From: CAMFTQ01 sp051881615
Lineage (GTDB): Bacteria; Bacillota; Clostridia; Oscillospirales; Acutalibacteraceae
Length of the DNA stretch: 64,000 nucleotides
Reading direction: 5' to 3'
Assembly (NCBI GenBank): GCA_051881615.1
Contig: JBJEQF010000022.1
Span: forward strand, 1-64,000
The position numbers and the translations under genes are program-made. Of the stretch, positions 7,110 to 14,189 are shown piece after piece (position 1 is the stretch's first letter; the number at the start of each line of letters is the position of its first letter). The notes beneath the pieces are model-generated. The model did no database searches. It worked only from the letters and a program-made list of their open reading frames with translations, and had not been told where the DNA came from.

Positions 7110-7796
7110 ATGCCTAACATTACCGTAAAAGATATCGTTTGCCCTAAATGCTCAGAAGCAACGCAGGCAAACCTATACATCAGCATAAACGCAACAAACG
7201 AGCCAAAGCTGAGAAACTCAGCTCTCAGCGGTCAGCTTTTTAAATGGCAATGCAGCTCCTGCGGTCACAGCGCACAGCTTGCCTACCCTGTATTATACAA
7301 CGATATGAAGCACCGCTTTATGGTGTACCTCATTCCGCAGATAGAACGCTTTCAGCTTTGCGACGTTGAGCTTGAGGCTCGCTTTTCTAATGTAGAGGAC
7401 GTGACAAAGCGGCTTGCCCCCGACTTTAACACCTTCAAGGAAAAAATCTTTATGCTCGAATCAGGTCTTGACGATATGGCGATAGAGCTTACAAAGCTGA
7501 CGTTAAGCGACATTGTAGCAAAAAAGCTCGGTCTGCAAAAGGTAGAAGAGGGTTATCTTTCTATGTATAACAGAGAAACCAACACTATGGGCTTTACCTT
7601 TTTCACAGGAGAAAGCAATGCGCCGTACGTGCAAAGCGTTAGACTTGAGGTGTACTCAAAGGCGATGAGAATTGTCGAGGAGCTTGCCGGCAAGGACAAA
7701 CAGCTTGAGGGCTTTTTAAAAATCGACCGTGAGTGGGCATCAAACCTGCTCTACAGACACAAAAGAGCAAAACAGCTTCAAAAGCTCGGCCTGTAA
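7110..7796 (+). CDS. CpXC domain-containing protein
   Basis: 228 residues from the ATG at 7110, with AAAGGTGA in front. The N-terminal CPKCS (about residues 11-15) and the later CSSCG (about residues 48-51) form a probable zinc ribbon of the CpXC family, named for its Cys-Pro-x-Cys motif. The rest is a mixed helical/strand region without a recognised catalytic motif. Function of the family is unknown. An extended -10 box TGATATAAT at 7061-7068 probably starts the transcript; its -35 is weak. It ends one base before the stop of the convergent ribF gene. Confidence 0.78.
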   Translation: MPNITVKDIVCPKCSEATQANLYISINATNEPKLRNSALSGQLFKWQCSSCGHSAQLAYPVLYNDMKHRFMVYLIPQIERFQLCDVELEARFSNVEDVTKRLAPDFNTFKEKIFMLESGLDDMAIELTKLTLSDIVAKKLGLQKVEEGYLSMYNRETNTMGFTFFTGESNAPYVQSVRLEVYSKAMRIVEELAGKDKQLEGFLKIDREWASNLLYRHKRAKQLQKLGL

Positions 7797-7797
7797 A

Positions 7798-8730
7798 TCA
7801 AGCCTTTTCGCTTTCCTTATACCTATCAAAAATTTCAGCCGCTGTTTTACCGTTATCTATTATGGCAGTCTGCAAATCGTGCAGGCTGTCAAATTTTTTC
7901 TCGGGTCTGATAAATTCAAGCAACCGCACGTCAACGGTTTTTCCGTATAAGCTTTCTCCGCTGTATTCGGGCAGCCACGTTTCGGAAAGCGGAGAGTAAG
8001 TGCCGATTGTCGGCTTTACTCCGATATTTGTAACTCCGCAGTACTCCTTGCCGTTTATCGTAACAACCGTTGCATACACGCCGAACCTCGGCAGAATAAA
8101 TCCCTCTTCAAACTGCTGATTTATAGTCGGCGTTTCAATTTTTCTGCCGATATGATTTCCCTGCGTAATCTGCGCACTGTAGCCGTATCTGTGACCTAAC
8201 AGCCTGTTAGCTTCGTTTATATTGCCGTCCTTTATAAGCTTACGGATTCGTGTTGACGATACAACAAAGCCGTCATACAGTACAGGAGCAACGGTAAAAA
8301 CCTCTATCCCCTGTTCCTTACAGAGTGATTTAAGCATATCGCTGTCACCCTCGCCGTTTTTGCCGAAGTGATAATTAAAGCCGCAGAAAACCTTTTTTGC
8401 GTTAAAGGTGTCGCACAAAACAGCCTTTACAAATTCCTTTGGCGAAATATCCTTTATTAAATTGAAGTCAACAGAATATAAAATATCTGCACCGCTTTGC
8501 TCTATCAGGCGGTGCTTTTCTTTCTTCTGTGTGATATTCTCCTGCTGTCTGCCGTCGATTACCGACAACGGTCTTTGCTCAAACGTAAAAACAACGGTGC
8601 AAAGTCCGTTCTTTTTTTCGTCAGCCGCACCCCTTATTACCCTTTGATGTCCCAAATGAACTCCGTCAAAATACCCCAAGGCAACGGCGCTTTTGCGCTC
8701 TGACGGTATAAGTGAATTAAATATTTTCAT
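7798..8730 (-). CDS. ribF: Bifunctional riboflavin kinase / FAD synthetase
   Basis: 310 residues, the usual length. The N-terminal FMN adenylyltransferase domain shows GYFDGVHLGHQRVI near residue 20 and the STRIRKLIKDGNI segment near 165; the C-terminal riboflavin kinase domain shows TPTINQQF, GVYATVV and GVTNIGVKPTIG. The enzyme phosphorylates riboflavin to FMN and adenylates FMN to FAD in the cytoplasm. Here it is separated from the rbfA/truB genes that often precede it. It converges on the CpXC gene with a single base between stops, so neither has a private terminator on that side. Confidence 0.93.
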   Translation of the reverse strand: MKIFNSLIPSERKSAVALGYFDGVHLGHQRVIRGAADEKKNGLCTVVFTFEQRPLSVIDGRQQENITQKKEKHRLIEQSGADILYSVDFNLIKDISPKEFVKAVLCDTFNAKKVFCGFNYHFGKNGEGDSDMLKSLCKEQGIEVFTVAPVLYDGFVVSSTRIRKLIKDGNINEANRLLGHRYGYSAQITQGNHIGRKIETPTINQQFEEGFILPRFGVYATVVTINGKEYCGVTNIGVKPTIGTYSPLSETWLPEYSGESLYGKTVDVRLLEFIRPEKKFDSLHDLQTAIIDNGKTAAEIFDRYKESEKA

Positions 8731-8788
8731 AATTAGTCCCTTATAATGTATTAAACCGAATTTGTTAAAATATATATTATAATACTTT

Positions 8789-9334
8789 TTACACTGACTT
8801 ATTATTTATCAGCATAGCAGTCTTTAGAATTGCAACCTGTGATTTTGCGTCGGGTATCTGATTGTTAAGCACCATTTCAACCGCCTTTTCAAGTGGAATT
8901 TTCAAGGTGTTTAAGAACTCGTCCTCGTCAAGGTGAGCTTCTGCAACGTCCTTCACACGGCAAAAATAAAGATGGATAATCTCGTCTGTGTATCCCGGCG
9001 AGGGGTAAAGCTGACCTAAGGACGCAAAGCTGTAGCCGACAGCTCCCGTTTCCTCCATAAGCTCACGCTTGCCGTTTTCAAGCGGAGTTTGTCCTTTTTC
9101 CAGCTTGCCGGCAGGAAGCTCCAAGACTACCTCCTTATAAGGGTAGCGGAACTGTCTGACAAAAAGCAGGCAGTTGTCCTCTGTAAGGGCGGCAATCGCC
9201 ACTCCGCCCTGATGCGAAAGCACCTCTCGCTTGCTTGTTCTGCCGTTTGGCAGCTCTACCTCGTCAACGGTAATTTTCATAATTTTTCCGTCATATATAG
9301 TCTGACTGCTGAGAGTTTTTTCTGTTAGCTCCAT
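8789..9334 (-). CDS. NUDIX hydrolase, ADP-ribose pyrophosphatase type
   Basis: 181 residues from the ATG at 9334, which has GGAGG five bases upstream. The fold is of the ADP-ribose pyrophosphatase group: an N-terminal strand domain (TLSSQTIYDGKIMKITVDEV), then the Nudix box from residue about 90 (AGKLEKGQ...RELMEETG) and the following YPSPGYTDEIIHLYF, which in this family holds the ADP-ribose-specific Pro. The metal-binding REL-EE core is intact, but the first Glu of the GX5E consensus is Gln. It most likely cleaves ADP-ribose to AMP and ribose 5-phosphate. It stands alone, divergent from the M14 peptidase gene. Confidence 0.87.
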   Translation of the reverse strand: MELTEKTLSSQTIYDGKIMKITVDEVELPNGRTSKREVLSHQGGVAIAALTEDNCLLFVRQFRYPYKEVVLELPAGKLEKGQTPLENGKRELMEETGAVGYSFASLGQLYPSPGYTDEIIHLYFCRVKDVAEAHLDEDEFLNTLKIPLEKAVEMVLNNQIPDAKSQVAILKTAMLINNKSV

Positions 9335-9369
9335 TTTTACCTCCAAATTTATTATGAAAGGGTTATTAT

Positions 9370-10260
9370 ATGAATTTCAGCTTTTTTCCAAACTGTAAAA
9401 ACCGCACTAAGGCTGTAGAGGATATATGCAAGGAATATCCTTTTGTACGTCACAAAATTATCGGTCACAGCCTTTGTGAAAGACCGATAGATCTGCTGCA
9501 GCTTGGAAATCAGCAAAGTCCTGTGCTTTTTGCCTGTGCCTTTCACGGTATGGAATGGCTTACAACGCTTTTGCTGTTAAGGTTTTTTAACGACTGCTGT
9601 GACAGCGTGAAAAACAAAACTAAAATAAAAGGATATTCTATGTTTAATTTTTTAAGGCGAAGGGGCATAGCTCTTATCCCCTGCGTTAATCCTGACGGAG
9701 TTGAAATTTCGCTTTGCGGAAGTCTGTCGTCAGGCAAATACAATAGCCTTGTAAGCTCCGTCTGCAAAAATACCGCCAAATGGCAAGCAAATGCAAGAGG
9801 CGTTGACTTAAATCACAACTTTGACGCAGGCTGGCAGGAGCTTAAAAAAGCAGAAATCAAAAGCGGTATTACCTCTCCCTCGCCCACACGCTACGGCGGA
9901 GAAAAGCCGTTTAGCGAGCCTGAAACAATCTGCCTTGCAGAGCTTTGCGAAAAAAGCCGTTTCCGCCACGCTGCTGCCTTTCACAGTCAGGGACGTGAAA
10001 TCTACTATGACTTTGGCAAAAGCACTCCGCAAAAAAGCTATAAAATGGCAAGACTAATGTCACAGGTCAGCGGATATAAAATGTCACGACCGCAGGGTCT
10101 TGCCGTAGGCGGAGGGTTTAAGGACTGGTTTATAGAAAATTTTGAGCGTCCCGCCTTTACCGTTGAAATCGGTCTGGGTACAAATCCTCTGCCTGTTTCT
10201 ATGCTCGACAGCGAATACGGGCAAATCCTTGAAATGCTCTGCCTTTTAGCGATTATGTGA
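9370..10260 (+). CDS. M14-family zinc carboxypeptidase-like protein
   Basis: 296 residues. Zinc ligands are His59 and Glu62 (FHGMEW) and His205 (AAFHSQG), and the catalytic Glu266 sits in FTVEIGLG. Other M14 landmarks are VNPDGVE and RGVDLNHNFD, where the Arg and Asn bind the substrate carboxylate. There is no signal peptide, so it should act in the cytoplasm. Within M14 this compact form resembles gamma-D-glutamyl-meso-diaminopimelate peptidases that trim recycled peptidoglycan peptides; that specificity is inference. The start is 35 bases from the divergent NUDIX gene. A long hairpin shared with asnB follows. Confidence 0.85.
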   Translation: MNFSFFPNCKNRTKAVEDICKEYPFVRHKIIGHSLCERPIDLLQLGNQQSPVLFACAFHGMEWLTTLLLLRFFNDCCDSVKNKTKIKGYSMFNFLRRRGIALIPCVNPDGVEISLCGSLSSGKYNSLVSSVCKNTAKWQANARGVDLNHNFDAGWQELKKAEIKSGITSPSPTRYGGEKPFSEPETICLAELCEKSRFRHAAAFHSQGREIYYDFGKSTPQKSYKMARLMSQVSGYKMSRPQGLAVGGGFKDWFIENFERPAFTVEIGLGTNPLPVSMLDSEYGQILEMLCLLAIM

Positions 10261-10262
10261 TG

Positions 10263-10298
10263 AATTTAAACCTCCCTTTGTCAAGGGAGGTTTAAATT
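10263..10298. terminator. Convergent hairpin between the M14 gene and asnB
   Basis: Perfect 16-bp inverted repeat beginning AATTTAAACCTCCCTT, loop TGTC. It lies between the two stops, overlapping the asnB stop by one base. The stem has AT-rich ends but no clear U-tract on either side, so its terminator strength is uncertain. Confidence 0.6.
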
Positions 10299-12367
10299 CA
10301 GTCCTGTCTTTCCTTGTCAAGCTCGGCTATGATTTTGTCTATATCTTCATCTGTCACAGGCTTATCGTCAATTATAAGCTCTTCCTGTGCAGTCTGCTCT
10401 GAATCCTGCTCGTTTGGTGCAGGCTCTTCTGTAACCTCATTTGCATCGGCTACAGCGTCAAATAATCTCTCTGTGCTTTCCTTTATATCCTCGTCTGTCA
10501 GCTTCATATCCTTAAGCTCAGGCTTTTTTACCGTTTTTTCGTCTGCAAAGTAAATATCATACCATACAAGGAACACATAGATTGTCCACACCTTACGGCT
10601 GTTGTCCTCTTTACCGCTGAAATGCTCGTCAAGCCACGCAACAAGCACCTGCGTGTTAAAGAATTTATTGGCTGTTTCTCCGTTGAATTTCTCTTTTACT
10701 ACGTTGTAATACTTTTCGTCACGAAGCCATACACGTGTAGGAACAGGGAAACCGAGCTTTTCCTTTTCTGCCGTTTCCTCGGGCATACGGCGAAGAGCCG
10801 CCTTTCGCATAGCGTACTTTGTGTTGTGCTTGTTTACACGCAGTCTTGTCGGCAGACTTGACGCAACCTTGAATACCTCCTTGTCAAGGAACGGTACACG
10901 AAGCTCAAGAGAATTTGCCATACTCATTCTGTCAGCCTTTAACAGAATGTCGCCCACCATCCACAGGTTTATGTCGAGGTACTGCATCTTTGTAACGTCG
11001 TCATACTTTCTTGCACGGCGGTAGTACTTCTTTGTGATGTCCTGAGGACGTGTTGCAATTTCGGGATTTTTAAGAAGCTCCTGTTTCTGCTTGCAGTCAT
11101 ACATAAAGGCGTTGCCGATAAATCTTTCCTCAAGCGGATGAGTTGCACGTATGAGGTAATCTCTGCCCTTGATGTCGGGGAGCTTGTTCATCAGCTTACA
11201 AATCGCCTTTCTGATGCAATACGGCACAATCTTCTGATAAATTTTAAATACTCTCGGATCGTTGTAGCAGGTGTAGCCGCCGAAAAGCTCGTCTGCGCCC
11301 TCGCCCGACAGCACTACCTTTACATATTCGCTTGCAAGCTTTGAAACAAAGTAAAGCGCAATACAGGACGGGTCGGCAAGCGGCTGGTCCATATGATACT
11401 GAACTGTAGGCACAGCACCCCAGAATTCCTCACTTGAAATTATCTTTGTGTGATGCTCAACGCCGATTTTTTCGCTCAGTCGCTCTGCCCAGCTGATTTC
11501 GTTATACTTCTGTCCGAAGTCAAAGCCTACTGTAAACGTTTTCTGATCGGCAAAATATGTTGAAACGTAGCTTGAATCAACTCCGCTTGACAGGAAACAG
11601 CCAACCTCAACATCGGCTATCTTATGTGCATTGACCGAGTTTTCAAAAACCTCGGCAATTTTATCAACCGCCTCTTCCTCTGTCATATCCTCGTCGGGAT
11701 TGAATTTAGGCTCAAAGTAACGCTCTGTTGTGATTTCGCCGTTTTTGTACCAGAGAAAATGTCCGGGCATCAGGCAGTAAACGTCCTCAAAAAACGTTTC
11801 GGGCGGTACAGCATACTGGAATGAAAGGTACGTATCAAGCGCCTTTTCGTTAAAGCGTTTTTCAAAATTCGGATGCTCTAAAATACTCTTTATTTCAGAG
11901 GCATACACAAAGCTGTCGCCGATTTTTGTGTAGTGCATAGGCTTGATGCCGAAAAAGTCACGTGCAATAAAAATCGACTTGTCAACAGTGTTATAAATCG
12001 CAAAGCCGAACATACCTCTAAGCCTTGGCAGTAAATCCTCTTTCCACTCCTCAAAGCCGTGAACAAGCACCTCGCTGTCAGTTTCGGTGTAAAATTTATG
12101 TCCTAACTTGATAAGCTCAATTCTGAGCTGTGAATAGTTATAAATCTCGCCGTTAAACGTCAGCACCAGCGTTTTGTCCTCGTTGTAAATCGGCTGATGT
12201 CCTGCGTCAAGGTCAATAATGCTAAGACGGCGAAAGCCCATAGCTATGTTATCATCAGAATAAAAGCCGTCAGAGTCGGGTCCTCTGTGAGTAATGACCT
12301 CTGTCATTCTTTTGATCGTGTTTTCTCTGTCTATAATCTGTCCTGTAAAACCGCATATACCGCACAT
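10298..12367 (-). CDS. asnB: Asparagine synthase (glutamine-hydrolysing) with acidic C-terminal extension
   Basis: 689 residues. The N-terminus MCGICGFTG gives Cys2 as the glutaminase nucleophile once Met1 is removed, and RRLSIIDL, NGEIYNY and TDSEVL complete that domain. The synthetase domain shows the PP-loop FLSSGVDSSY near residue 260 and VLSGEGADELFGGYTCYN near 350. It makes asparagine from aspartate, ATP and glutamine. The catalytic body ends near residue 610 (VWTIYVFLVWYDIYF); the last 75 or so residues are an acidic, low-complexity tail ending in VTDEDIDKIIAELDKERQD that is absent from the standard enzyme as I know it. The tail motif recurs at the C-terminus of the membrane protein encoded at 13328. 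Confidence 0.92.
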   Translation of the reverse strand: MCGICGFTGQIIDRENTIKRMTEVITHRGPDSDGFYSDDNIAMGFRRLSIIDLDAGHQPIYNEDKTLVLTFNGEIYNYSQLRIELIKLGHKFYTETDSEVLVHGFEEWKEDLLPRLRGMFGFAIYNTVDKSIFIARDFFGIKPMHYTKIGDSFVYASEIKSILEHPNFEKRFNEKALDTYLSFQYAVPPETFFEDVYCLMPGHFLWYKNGEITTERYFEPKFNPDEDMTEEEAVDKIAEVFENSVNAHKIADVEVGCFLSSGVDSSYVSTYFADQKTFTVGFDFGQKYNEISWAERLSEKIGVEHHTKIISSEEFWGAVPTVQYHMDQPLADPSCIALYFVSKLASEYVKVVLSGEGADELFGGYTCYNDPRVFKIYQKIVPYCIRKAICKLMNKLPDIKGRDYLIRATHPLEERFIGNAFMYDCKQKQELLKNPEIATRPQDITKKYYRRARKYDDVTKMQYLDINLWMVGDILLKADRMSMANSLELRVPFLDKEVFKVASSLPTRLRVNKHNTKYAMRKAALRRMPEETAEKEKLGFPVPTRVWLRDEKYYNVVKEKFNGETANKFFNTQVLVAWLDEHFSGKEDNSRKVWTIYVFLVWYDIYFADEKTVKKPELKDMKLTDEDIKESTERLFDAVADANEVTEEPAPNEQDSEQTAQEELIIDDKPVTDEDIDKIIAELDKERQD

Positions 12368-12560
12368 AAAATAACCACCTTTTAAGAGTTTTTTCTAAAA
12401 AGCAATACTACAGGTAATTATACTATTATTTTTAAAGCGAATAATTCTAATACGCCATAATTATCTCAAAACTTAGAAATGTATAATCAGAAAGCCTGAC
12501 TATTGCAAACAGAGGCAGAGAATTATATAATAAGCAGAGTAAAAGCAAAGGAATGGTAAA

Positions 12561-13265
12561 ATGATAGCGACACTTGTAAATGCCGCCGCTGTTATAGCAG
12601 GCGGTATTATAGGCATTTTATTTAAAAAGGGAATACCCGAAAGAATTTCCGACACTGTGTTCAAGGGCTTAGGACTGTGTACGCTGTTTATCGGTATTTC
12701 CGGCTCGCTGTGCGGCAAAAACGTGATTATTGTCATTATCTCAATAGTCTTGGGAGCAATAATCGGCGAAGGCATTGACCTTGACAAGCGGATAAACAGC
12801 CTTGGCGAGCTTATTGAAAAGCGGTTCAACAAGGGCGGCGGTAAAAAGGTTTCTATAGCAGAGGGGTTTGTCACCTCAAGCCTGCTTTTCTGCGTGGGAG
12901 CTATGACGATAGTCGGCTCACTGCAAAGCGGTCTGACAGGCGACCACTCGACTATTTTTACAAAATCAACGCTTGACTTCGTAGCCGCAATCATTTTTGC
13001 AAGCACACTGGGCATAGGAGTTTTATTTTCTGCGGTGTTTGTGCTTGTGTATCAGGGTGCAATAACGCTTTTTGCACAGTGGCTCTCGCCTGTTTTAAGC
13101 ACTGCCGTAATTGACGAAATGTCCTGTGCAGGCTACATACTGATTATTGCACTCGCACTTAATATGATAGGCATTACAAAGCTCAAGGTAATGAACTACG
13201 TTCCTGCTGTCTTTCTGCCGATAGCAATATGCCCGCTGGCTGATCTGATAGGCAATATTCTGTAA
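12561..13265 (+). CDS. DUF554 family membrane protein
   Basis: 234 residues, AAAGGAA ribosome site before the ATG. Seven or so hydrophobic segments span the protein, starting at the extreme N-terminus (LVNAAAVIAGGIIGILF). Family landmarks are the charged loop GEGIDLDKRINSLGE near residue 75, the FCVGAMTIVGSLQSGL stretch near residue 115 and the final PAVFLPIAICPL. DUF554 proteins (YdfK/YqgA type) are proposed transporters or channels with no settled substrate. It lies between asnB, from which it diverges, and a convergent membrane-protein gene. Confidence 0.88.
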   Translation: MIATLVNAAAVIAGGIIGILFKKGIPERISDTVFKGLGLCTLFIGISGSLCGKNVIIVIISIVLGAIIGEGIDLDKRINSLGELIEKRFNKGGGKKVSIAEGFVTSSLLFCVGAMTIVGSLQSGLTGDHSTIFTKSTLDFVAAIIFASTLGIGVLFSAVFVLVYQGAITLFAQWLSPVLSTAVIDEMSCAGYILIIALALNMIGITKLKVMNYVPAVFLPIAICPLADLIGNIL

Positions 13266-13284
13266 ATTTTAATCGCATACTAAA

Positions 13285-13330
13285 AGGCTGTATAAAAACC
13301 GTTTTGGTCTTTATACAGCCTAAGTTTTTA
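13285..13330. terminator. Bidirectional terminator between the DUF554 gene and the acidic-tailed membrane protein gene
   Basis: 12-bp stem AGGCTGTATAAA (13285-13296 with 13310-13321), followed by AAGTTTTTA on the plus strand and TTTTAGT on the minus strand. The stem matches the one at 6247 over AGGCTGTAT. Confidence 0.8.
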
Positions 13331-13891
13331 TAACTCGTTATTTCTTGTTTCGTTCAGGATTTTGTCGATCTCGTCCTCTGAAACCTCGTCATCGGTTACA
13401 GGTCTGAAAGAGTAGTTTTCTTTTTCATATTTTTTGTAAAACTGCTCGTCCTCGTCAATCTCTATCTGCTCACCCTTCAGAGCATTTGTACTTTTTGATT
13501 CCGTATCCTTATCCATACGGATTGCAACAGCCTTTTTCTCTGTTTTTTCTTTCTTCTTTACTTCGTCGGCATAAACCATATCGCCTATAAAAGAACCAAG
13601 AATACCGCACACCAAATAAATGAGCAAAATAAGAATTTCGTTATTGTTTTTGTAAATGAGCATACTGGGCAGATACATAACGGGCGCTATAACTGCAAAA
13701 ATAAAATCAAGTCCGTTTTTCCACGAATAATGAACAGCGCACACAACAGCGGCGGCAGGAAAAACAAAATAATATACTATGGGGGTATAATTATTGATCT
13801 GACCTCCGGACACAAACATAAGCGGTAAAAGCAAATAAAGCGCCGCCAGAATCACAGCATAAGGAACATACCTTTTGATCATATTTTTCAT
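13328..13891 (-). CDS. Hypothetical four-helix membrane protein with acidic cytoplasmic tail
   Basis: 187 residues, GGAGG ten bases before the ATG. Four hydrophobic segments fill residues about 10-110 (VILAALYLLLPLMFV, YYFVFPAAAVVCAV, FIFAVIAPVMYLP, ILILLIYLVCGILGSFI), followed by an 80-residue charged tail. The tail ends in VTDDEVSEDEIDKILNETRN, very like the tail of the neighbouring AsnB. I do not recognise a family or function. It is monocistronic with AT-rich DNA upstream. Confidence 0.68.
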   Translation of the reverse strand: MKNMIKRYVPYAVILAALYLLLPLMFVSGGQINNYTPIVYYFVFPAAAVVCAVHYSWKNGLDFIFAVIAPVMYLPSMLIYKNNNEILILLIYLVCGILGSFIGDMVYADEVKKKEKTEKKAVAIRMDKDTESKSTNALKGEQIEIDEDEQFYKKYEKENYSFRPVTDDEVSEDEIDKILNETRNNEL

Positions 13892-14014
13892 ATCAGCTTA
13901 GCCTCCGAAATATAAAAATTATAATTATCTGCTTATTTTTTAATTATAACAAATAAAGCTTCTGTTTTCCACTGTTTTTTTGAAAAATATATAAATTTCT
14001 GTATTTTGCACAAT

Positions 14015-14028
14015 AAAGGATATCCTTT
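14015..14028. repeat. 14-bp perfect palindrome in the 13328/metG intergenic region
   Basis: AAAGGATATCCTTT lies in the 298-base gap between the two divergent genes, about 125 bases upstream of the 13328 gene and 85 bases before the metG promoter. It could be an operator; nothing else in the gap is recognised apart from that promoter. Confidence 0.4.
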
Positions 14029-14112
14029 TTGGGTACAAGGTCTTATATACATAACGCATATAAGCATCAAAAATATGTATCGGAAAATGTTTTCGTATGT
14101 TTAAATAATTAT

Positions 14113-14141
14113 TTGCATTTTATCCCAATACTTGCTATAAT
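14113..14141 (+). promoter_or_regulatory. Sigma-A promoter of metG-tatD
   Basis: TTGCAT, 17-base spacer, TATAAT, 48 bases before the metG start. No T-box or other riboswitch-like leader is visible. Confidence 0.8.
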
Positions 14142-14189
14142 AAAAAGAAAGTTTAAATTAAACAGTAATTGTGTCAGGGAGTGATAAAT

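Noticed and set aside
12500..13015. 171-codon minus-strand frame
   Set aside because: Antisense to the DUF554 gene; Ser/Pro-rich as usual for shadows of membrane proteins.
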